Below are positions 1 through 4,033 of a stretch of DNA of 6,964 nucleotides, in pieces; position 1 is the first letter of the stretch; the number at the start of each line of letters is the position of its first letter. The stretch lies in contig CADBMU010000015.1 in the NCBI GenBank assembly GCA_902795845.1, forward strand, positions 1-6,964, in the 5' to 3' direction. A program made the position numbers and the translations under genes. The notes below the pieces were generated by a model. It did not search any database, was not told the origin of the DNA, and worked only from the letters and a program-made list of their open reading frames with translations. This DNA comes from an uncultured Erysipelotrichaceae bacterium. Lineage in GTDB: Bacteria > Bacillota_I > Bacilli_A > RF39 > UBA660.

Positions 1-10
1 ATAATGTAAA

Positions 11-41
11 AAAATAATTGGCAAAAATTGTCAATTATTTT
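11..41. repeat. Inverted repeat over the agrA -35
   Basis: AAAATAATTG (11-20) is perfectly complementary to CAATTATTTT (32-41). After one mismatch, CAA/TTG (22-24/28-30) continues the pairing. The right arm includes part of the -35 hexamer. It may be an operator, or the terminator hairpin of a gene left of the window, although the T-run after it is interrupted by C and G. Confidence 0.5.
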
Positions 42-56
42 CTTGTGTGATATAAT
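28..56 (+). promoter_or_regulatory. Sigma-A promoter of agrAC
   Basis: The -35 is TTGTCA (28-33) and the -10 is TATAAT (51-56), with a 17-nt spacer. A TGA just before the -10 makes it an extended -10 element. Transcription should start near 62-64, leaving a leader of about 38 nt before the ATG at 101. No LytTR-type direct repeat is visible upstream, so the promoter looks constitutively strong. The -35 is covered by the right arm of an inverted repeat (11-41). Confidence 0.8.
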
Positions 57-100
57 TTAAGCATATGGTTAGCAAGCTGCAAATACAGGATGGTGAGTTT

Positions 101-811
101 ATGATTAAGTTTGTTGTGGTTGAGGATGACAAGGCTCAACAAGAGAAAATAAAAGGAGTAATTGATAAAGTAAAATTTAAAACTAATGAAGAAACAGAAA
201 CAGTATTCTTCTCTAAGTACACAAAAATATTACAAAATATTATAAAAGATAATAGTATTCATAAGATATTTATAATGGATATAGAACTTGAAAATAATAC
301 AAGTGGTATTCAAATAGCAAAATATATTAGAGAAAATGATTGGGATAGTGAAATAATATTTACTACTAGTCATGATAAAATGTTTGAAACAGTTTATAGG
401 AATATTTACCAAGTATTTGATTTTATTGAAAAATATCATGATATGTCAAAAAGACTTGAAGAAGATATAAATATTATTTTAAGAAAAAACTTTGATAATA
501 AAATGTTAATTTATAGTAATAGATTATTTGATTTAAAAGTATACTACCGTTCTATTTTATATATTTACAGAGAAAAAGATGAAAGAAAATTAGTTATTGT
601 AACTGATACAAATATTTTCAAAATCAGTTTGACAATTCCAGAAATGCTAGAGTTGTTAGATGAACGCTTTAAACAATGTCATAGATCTTGTATTGTTAAT
701 GTTGATAGAGTTCAAAAATTCAATTGGAATAATAATTCTTTTTTATTAGATAACAAAGAAGAAATACCAATGCTATCTAAAAGATTTAAGAAAGAGGTGT
801 TGGGTGAATGA
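101..811 (+). CDS. agrA: AgrA-type LytTR response regulator
   Basis: This is a 236-residue quorum-sensing response regulator. The N-terminal receiver domain (about 1-125) shows the acidic pocket E8-D9-D10 and the likely phospho-acceptor D60 in FIMDIEL, much like the MDIEL/LDIDL context of AgrA proteins. A C-terminal LytTR DNA-binding domain (about 135-236) carries CHRSCIVNVDRV, matching the conserved H/S/N region of the family. It should be phosphorylated by the AgrC encoded next and then activate agr promoters. I chose the ATG at 101 over the in-frame ATG at 65. The 101 start gives MIKFVVVEDD, the normal receiver beginning, and follows AGGATGGTGAG (87-97). The 65 start lies at the predicted transcription start with no room for a ribosome site. 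The stop overlaps the agrC start (ATGA, 808-811). Gene order A then C is the reverse of classical agrBDCA. Confidence 0.9.
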   Translation: MIKFVVVEDDKAQQEKIKGVIDKVKFKTNEETETVFFSKYTKILQNIIKDNSIHKIFIMDIELENNTSGIQIAKYIRENDWDSEIIFTTSHDKMFETVYRNIYQVFDFIEKYHDMSKRLEEDINIILRKNFDNKMLIYSNRLFDLKVYYRSILYIYREKDERKLVIVTDTNIFKISLTIPEMLELLDERFKQCHRSCIVNVDRVQKFNWNNNSFLLDNKEEIPMLSKRFKKEVLGE

Positions 812-2085
812 TAAAATTAACATGCTCATATTTAATGTTTATATTAAATTCTTTAACAAATCTATACTCTTATAAAATTTTAAATGAAGAAAAAATAATA
901 ATAAATTTAAAAAATATTTTATATTTTTTCTTTTTTCCATTTTTGTTAATTTTTGTTAATTTAACTAACGTTATTATATTAAAAATTTTTGCAAACATTT
1001 TTTTCACTTTAATTATAATTAAAAATTTTTATAAATGTAATTTAAAGAAAGCACTTTATTATACATTAATTTTATCTGTATTTTCTTTAATTAGTGATAT
1101 GATTGTTTCATTATTAATTGTCAATAATAAATATTTAATAAATTTTGCTTCTTTTAAATCAAAATATTATTTTAGATGTTTATTAACATTTCCAGTTTGT
1201 ATTATAACTATTTTAATAAGTCATGTTAGGTTAATAAAGAAGTTTTTCAATGAATTTTATAGCAAAATATTTAAGTCTAAAACTAATAGCGATATTATTA
1301 CACTTTATTTAATTTTTATAGCTATATTAATTTCATTGTTTTCATGTTTAAATGCATATAATCATGTAAATAGAGTTGGTCATTTTATATTATTTTTAGG
1401 AGTAATAGGATTGCTATTATTGTCTTGTGTCACATTATATTTAATATACAAAGAACATCAAATTAATATTTTGAATAGAAACATAGTAGAAGAAAATAAA
1501 TACATGAAAGATATTGCAAGACAAGATAAAGAATTTAAACATAATTTAATTAATAATCTTTTAGGTATTAAAACCGTTGCTAGTAAAAAAGTTAATCAAT
1601 TAATTGATGAATTAATATCTGAATATAAAACTGATTACAAAAATATTTTAAATATAAATGATTTACCAGATGGAATTTTATCTATTATTTATCGAAAAGC
1701 ATATGAAGAGAATATAGATAATTTAAATTTAGCTGTTGATAATAAGATAAAAAAAGATTTGATTGATATGTTATCACCAAAAAATTATAATAAATTTTGT
1801 ACATCAATTGGTATATTATTTGATAATGCTTTAGATGCCATTAAGTCCTGCAAAGAGAAGGTTATTGAAATAAATTTTTTAGAAGATGATGAGTATGTTT
1901 ATTATATTCAAAAAAATTCTTTTACTAATGTTATTGACCTTGAACAAACTGGTACTAGAGAATATACAACTAAAAAAAGTGGACATGGTATAGGCTTAAA
2001 TTATGTAAAAAATCTAAAAGATATTGAAACTAAAAATACGGTAATTAATAATATGTTTATTACAAAGTTAAAAATAAAAAAATAA
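808..2085 (+). CDS. agrC: AgrC-type peptide-sensing histidine kinase
   Basis: A 425-residue membrane histidine kinase. Residues about 1-213 are very hydrophobic, with roughly six or seven membrane segments (for example 34-52, 55-72, 84-107, 122-141, 163-181, 191-213), as in the polytopic sensor of AgrC. A helical linker leads to the phospho-acceptor His245 in FKHNLINNLLGI. The ATP-binding domain follows, with the N-box LFDNALDA (337-344) and the G-box GHGIGL (392-397). This short-kinase layout is that of the AgrC/HATPase_c_5 family, which binds a cyclic peptide outside the cell and phosphorylates a LytTR regulator. Start: ATG at 808, eight bases after AAAGAGGTG (791-799), translationally coupled to agrA. 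Its TAA stop lies within the left arm of the terminator stem. The likely ligand is the peptide encoded at 2228-2112, though sensor specificity cannot be read from sequence. Confidence 0.9.
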   Translation: MIKLTCSYLMFILNSLTNLYSYKILNEEKIIINLKNILYFFFFPFLLIFVNLTNVIILKIFANIFFTLIIIKNFYKCNLKKALYYTLILSVFSLISDMIVSLLIVNNKYLINFASFKSKYYFRCLLTFPVCIITILISHVRLIKKFFNEFYSKIFKSKTNSDIITLYLIFIAILISLFSCLNAYNHVNRVGHFILFLGVIGLLLLSCVTLYLIYKEHQINILNRNIVEENKYMKDIARQDKEFKHNLINNLLGIKTVASKKVNQLIDELISEYKTDYKNILNINDLPDGILSIIYRKAYEENIDNLNLAVDNKIKKDLIDMLSPKNYNKFCTSIGILFDNALDAIKSCKEKVIEINFLEDDEYVYYIQKNSFTNVIDLEQTGTREYTTKKSGHGIGLNYVKNLKDIETKNTVINNMFITKLKIKK

Positions 2086-2112
2086 AAATGTAGGTGATTC
2101 CTACATTTTTAT
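2082..2112. terminator. Bidirectional terminator between agrC and agrD
   Basis: ATAAAAATGTAGG (2082-2094) pairs perfectly with CCTACATTTTTAT (2100-2112) around the loop TGATT, a 13-bp stem. Both strands give a T-rich 3' flank: TTTTTATTAT on +, ATTTTTATTTTTTTATT on -. It should end agrAC and agrBD transcripts arriving from opposite sides. It contains the agrC TAA (2083-2085) and touches the last base of the agrD TAA. Confidence 0.88.
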
Positions 2113-2228
2113 TATAACAATTCTTCTGGGCAATCAGGTTCATCCCAAACCCATACTATGCACCCAGTTGAAGCAGAAGCAGCAAGTATTGAACCAATTG
2201 AAGCCATCAGACCGAAAAATAATTTCAT
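2112..2228 (-). CDS. agrD: AgrD-like autoinducing peptide precursor (38 aa)
   Basis: Precursor of a secreted cyclic thiolactone pheromone, too short for default gene callers. It has three parts: a hydrophobic, amphipathic-looking leader (MKLFFGLMASIGSILAAS, 1-18), a core STGCIVWVW (20-28) with the ring cysteine C23, and a C-terminal tail DEPDCPEELL (29-38). The tail aligns without gaps with the staphylococcal DEVEVPKEL that AgrB recognises. It lies 31 bp downstream of agrB on the same strand, the standard agrBD order. The ATG at 2228 follows GGAGGT (2238-2233). An in-frame ATG at 2240 has no ribosome site and would bury GGAGG inside the gene. By alignment AgrB would cut after W28, giving a ring of six residues (C23-W28); a cut after V27 would give the usual five. 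A second cysteine (C33) in the tail is unusual. The family call is strong; the mature peptide is inferred. Confidence 0.92.
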   Translation of the reverse strand: MKLFFGLMASIGSILAASASTGCIVWVWDEPDCPEELL

Positions 2229-2259
2229 TTGTACCTCCATTTCTAGTCTGTTTTATTAA

Positions 2260-2865
2260 CTAATTCAAACCTTTTTTATAATTCTTATAATTATTGAATG
2301 GAATTCCAAACAATTTATAAGTTAATGGGTTTATAGAAATAATACTCATAATATAAGAAAAGAATATACAATTATTAATTAGAGAATTATTGGATAAGAA
2401 AGGAATAATCATAAGCACTGTAGAAATAGCTACAGTTAATAATTTATCTAAATATCTTTTCTTCTTATTTATAAGTGGCTTCTTTGGAGTATCTGCTGGA
2501 GCCCATATAATAAAACAGGCAAGAGCAACAATACTCATTATTAAAATATAAAATTTATTAATAACATAATATTTTATTAATAAAGGAAAAGCTCCGTAGG
2601 TCAAGATTGAAGCAACCCAACAGTGTGAGCTTTTCTTTGCATGAATACCATGTGAAAATAGTCGTAAAACTAAATAGAAAATCATTAAAATTATTGTTTC
2701 TTTAAATGTTTTTAGAAAAAGTGATATAAACAATATACCTAATGTTTTTGTAATTATCGTGTACAGTACTTCTAAACCATATTTGATTTTGATTTTTTCA
2801 GTATCAGTTAACTGATAATATTTAGAAACATAATTTAAATTCTTTTCAGCGAATACTTCTCTCAT
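2260..2865 (-). CDS. agrB: AgrB-type pheromone-processing membrane peptidase
   Basis: A 201-residue integral membrane cysteine endopeptidase, normal length for AgrB. It cuts the C-terminal tail off AgrD and helps form the thiolactone. The catalytic pair is H75 and C82 in SHGIHAKKSSHC (71-82), with the family's seven-residue spacing, and closely resembles staphylococcal AHGAHAPSSFWC. WAPADTPKKPL (121-131) matches the conserved APA-x-T-KKP loop. About five or six membrane segments are visible (roughly 31-52, 55-70, 84-100, 104-120, 141-157, 164-182). The start at 2865 follows AAAGAGGT (2880-2873); the ATG at 2872 is out of frame. It is the first gene of the agrBD unit, with its own promoter and putative AgrA boxes upstream. 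No key residue is missing. Confidence 0.93.
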   Translation of the reverse strand: MREVFAEKNLNYVSKYYQLTDTEKIKIKYGLEVLYTIITKTLGILFISLFLKTFKETIILMIFYLVLRLFSHGIHAKKSSHCWVASILTYGAFPLLIKYYVINKFYILIMSIVALACFIIWAPADTPKKPLINKKKRYLDKLLTVAISTVLMIIPFLSNNSLINNCIFFSYIMSIISINPLTYKLFGIPFNNYKNYKKGLN

Positions 2866-2892
2866 TAATCATACCTCTTTATTAACAAGGCC

Positions 2893-2921
2893 ATTATAGC
2901 TTTTTTTATTTCGAAAAATTC
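2893..2921 (-). promoter_or_regulatory. Promoter of agrBD
   Basis: On the - strand the -10 is TATAAT (2898-2893). At 17-bp spacing the -35 position reads GAATTT (2921-2916), far from consensus. The leader to the agrB ATG is about 20 nt. A perfect -10 with a poor -35 and adjacent upstream repeats suggests activator dependence. Confidence 0.65.
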
Positions 2922-2925
2922 ATTA

Positions 2926-2955
2926 ATTGTCTTAAAGATATTTATAGTTTCTTAA
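2926..2955 (-). promoter_or_regulatory. Putative AgrA (LytTR) direct-repeat operator
   Basis: Reading the - strand, TTAAGAAACT (2955-2946) and TTAAGACAAT (2935-2926) match at 8 of 10 positions with a 20-bp period. The proximal copy ends four bases before the weak -35 of agrBD. LytTR regulators bind two direct repeats about two helical turns apart abutting a weak -35, as at staphylococcal P2/P3. The proximal box contains ACAATTAAT, close to the ACAGTTAAG-type box. The distal one is a poorer match. Binding by AgrA is inferred. Confidence 0.5.
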
Positions 2956-2986
2956 TATAGAATTTATTGATTTAAATTGTTAATAA

Positions 2987-3017
2987 AAAAGTCTTTTAAA
3001 CACGTTTAAATACTTTT
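2987..3017. repeat. AT-rich inverted repeat in the agrB-csp intergenic region
   Basis: AAAAGTCTTTTAAA (2987-3000) faces TTTAAATACTTTT (3005-3017) around the loop CACG. The pairs AAAAGT/ACTTTT and TTTAAA/TTTAAA are separated by a small asymmetric bulge. On the - strand it runs into a T-tract (2990-2985), so it could weakly terminate leftward transcription. It may equally be a protein-binding dyad between the two divergent promoters. Confidence 0.4.
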
Positions 3018-3025
3018 AAGACAAA

Positions 3026-3111
3026 ATTCGACAAAAATTGCAAGACCCATGGTATCATCGATTTATGCTTTGGCAAAGAAAAGCTATAAGCTACCGCAAA
3101 ATTTGTCGAAT
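3026..3111. repeat. Distant inverted repeat flanking the csp transcription start
   Basis: ATTCGACAAAAATTGC (3026-3041) and GCAAAATTTGTCGAAT (3096-3111) are inverted copies matching at 14 of 16 positions, 54 bp apart. The left arm contains the -35 hexamer and the right arm lies in the leader. A transcript starting near 3065 would contain only the right arm. Confidence 0.55.
3028..3058 (+). promoter_or_regulatory. Probable promoter of the cold-shock gene
   Basis: The -35 is TCGACA (3028-3033) and the -10 is TATCAT (3053-3058), with TGG before it forming an extended -10. The 19-bp spacer is long, which the extended -10 can offset. Transcription would start near 3065. Confidence 0.55.
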
Positions 3112-3175
3112 GCATTTTGTTGAAACATCCTCGAGGCAGTGTTAAATTTAAGTTGAAGGAAGAAGAGGTGAGATT
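3065..3175 (+). promoter_or_regulatory. Long 5' leader of the cold-shock gene
   Basis: About 110 untranslated nucleotides lie between the predicted start of transcription and the GTG. Long structured leaders that sense temperature are common for csp genes. Visible pairing includes CAAAAT (3097-3102) with ATTTTG (3114-3119) and AACA (3124-3127) with TGTT (3140-3143) enclosing CCTCGAGG. I do not recognise a known riboswitch. The ribosome site is AGAGGTGA near 3164-3171. Confidence 0.4.
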
Positions 3176-3391
3176 GTGAGAAGTAGAGTAAAATGGTTCA
3201 ATAACGAAAAAGGTTATGGATTCTTAGAATATAATGATAAAGAAGATATCTTTGTACATTATAGTGCTATTGTAAAAGATGGTTACAAATCTTTAACTGA
3301 AGGATCTATCGTTGAATTCAGATTAGTTGAAACTTCAAAAGGACTACAAGCTACTGATGTAGTTGAAGTAGAATTAGCTACAATTAAGTAG
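3176..3391 (+). CDS. csp: Cold-shock domain RNA-binding protein
   Basis: A 71-residue single cold-shock domain protein of normal length. It binds single-stranded RNA and DNA in the cytoplasm and melts RNA structure at low temperature. VKWFNNEKGYGF (5-16) contains the first aromatic strand and the RNP1 motif KGYGFL. The RNP2 motif is IFVHYSAI (25-32). TEGSIVEFRLVE (41-52) and LQATDVVEVE (57-66) complete the five-strand barrel. The GTG start at 3176 is set by AGAGGTGA (3164-3171) just upstream; there is no in-frame ATG before the conserved KWFN. Divergent from agrB, with a long leader that may carry cold-responsive control. Paralogue (cspA/B/C/D) cannot be assigned. Confidence 0.95.
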   Translation: MRSRVKWFNNEKGYGFLEYNDKEDIFVHYSAIVKDGYKSLTEGSIVEFRLVETSKGLQATDVVEVELATIK

Positions 3392-3399
3392 TTTTTTTT
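3376..3399 (+). terminator. Weak intrinsic terminator overlapping the csp stop
   Basis: AGCTAC (3376-3381) can pair with GTAGTT (3388-3393), with one G-U wobble and loop AATTAA, followed by T residues to 3399. The stop TAG (3389-3391) is within the stem. The stem is short, so readthrough into hpf is plausible. Confidence 0.5.
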
Positions 3400-3408
3400 C
3401 TGGAATAA

Positions 3409-3417
3409 TGTTATAAT
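3409..3417 (+). promoter_or_regulatory. Extended -10 promoter of hpf
   Basis: TGTTATAAT (3409-3417) is a perfect extended -10. The -35 position (3389-3394, TAGTTT) is poor and lies in the csp terminator. Transcription would start near 3424, barely upstream of AAGGAAGGTGA. Confidence 0.55.
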
Positions 3418-3438
3418 TATCCTAAGGAAGGTGATTAA

Positions 3439-3972
3439 ATGAAAATTAGTATACGTGGTGATAAACTAGTCGTTACTAAGGCCATTAAAGAAACTATTGA
3501 AAGTAAATTAGAAAGGTTAGAAAAATATTTTGATGAAACTGCTGATATTACAGCTCATGTTGTAGTAAAAGTTAAAAATTTAGATCAAACTATTGAAGTA
3601 ACAATTCCAACTAGTAGATTTACTTTAAGAGCAGAAGAAACTCATGAAGATTTGTATGCTGCTATTGATAAAGTTATTGATAAATTAGAAAGACAAATCA
3701 GAAAAAATAAAACAAAATTAAATAATAAATATAAAAATGTAGATAAAATGGATATGATATTAGATTTTGATGTTGAAAAAGATGAAGAAGAAAACATTAA
3801 AATTGTTAAGAGAAAAAATATTGAAATGAAACCAATGGATGAAGAAGAAGCCGTTTTACAATCTAGTTTATTGGGACATGATTTCTTCGTATTTAAGAAT
3901 ATTGATGAGGAATGTGTATCTGTTTTATATCTTAGAAAAGACGGAAGCTACGGAATTATCAACGTTAAATAA
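3439..3972 (+). CDS. hpf: Long-form ribosome hibernation promoting factor
   Basis: A 177-residue long HPF, which binds the 30S subunit in the A/P-site and mRNA channel region and pairs two ribosomes into inactive 100S dimers in slow growth. The N-terminal S30AE domain (about 1-98) begins MKISIRGDKLVVTKAIKETI, contains VVVKVKNLDQTIEVTI (41-56), and ends with basic helix ERQIRKNKTKL. An acidic linker (about 104-120) leads to the C-terminal dimerisation domain (about 121-177) with EEAVLQSSLLGHDFFVF and a YLRKDGSYGII ending. Presence of that domain separates it from short HPF/YfiA. ATG follows AAGGAAGGTGA at a good distance. It sits directly before secA, the usual order in Firmicutes, but with its own terminator. 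Confidence 0.96.
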   Translation: MKISIRGDKLVVTKAIKETIESKLERLEKYFDETADITAHVVVKVKNLDQTIEVTIPTSRFTLRAEETHEDLYAAIDKVIDKLERQIRKNKTKLNNKYKNVDKMDMILDFDVEKDEEENIKIVKRKNIEMKPMDEEEAVLQSSLLGHDFFVFKNIDEECVSVLYLRKDGSYGIINVK

Positions 3973-3974
3973 CG

Positions 3975-4000
3975 AAAAGAGTTTAAAACTCTTTTTTTTT
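3975..4000 (+). terminator. Intrinsic terminator after hpf
   Basis: AAAAGAGT (3975-3982) pairs with ACTCTTTT (3988-3995) around TTAAA, and T residues run to 4000. It begins three bases after the hpf stop. The A-run on the left arm could allow some function in the reverse direction. Confidence 0.82.
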
Positions 4001-4001
4001 A

Positions 4002-4010
4002 TGTTACAAT
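4002..4010 (+). promoter_or_regulatory. Extended -10 promoter of secA
   Basis: TGTTACAAT (4002-4010) is an extended -10. At 17-bp spacing the -35 is TTTAAA (3982-3987), inside the hpf terminator hairpin. Transcription would start near 4016, just before the ribosome site GGAGATGA at 4020-4027. Confidence 0.5.
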
Positions 4011-4033
4011 AATTACTATGGAGATGATTATAA

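Noticed and set aside
65..100. Upstream ATG at 65 as the agrA start
   Set aside because: It lies at the predicted transcription start with no ribosome site and adds 12 residues before the conserved MIKFVVVEDD; the ATG at 101 has a Shine-Dalgarno sequence.
230..439. 69-codon - strand ORF
   Set aside because: It lies fully inside agrA, has no ribosome site and resembles no family; a composition shadow.
809..814. TGA followed at once by TAA at the end of agrA, hinting at TGA read as Trp
   Set aside because: Every tryptophan codon I checked in the conserved genes is TGG and none contains internal TGA, so TGA is a normal stop.
2229..2240. In-frame ATG at 2240 as the agrD start
   Set aside because: No Shine-Dalgarno lies before it, and the GGAGGT that serves the ATG at 2228 would be inside the gene.
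3065..3175. Csp leader as a c-di-GMP or other known riboswitch (GGCAAAG, AAGCTATAAGCTACC strings)
   Set aside because: The order and pairing of the conserved blocks do not fit any riboswitch class I know; kept only as a csp leader.
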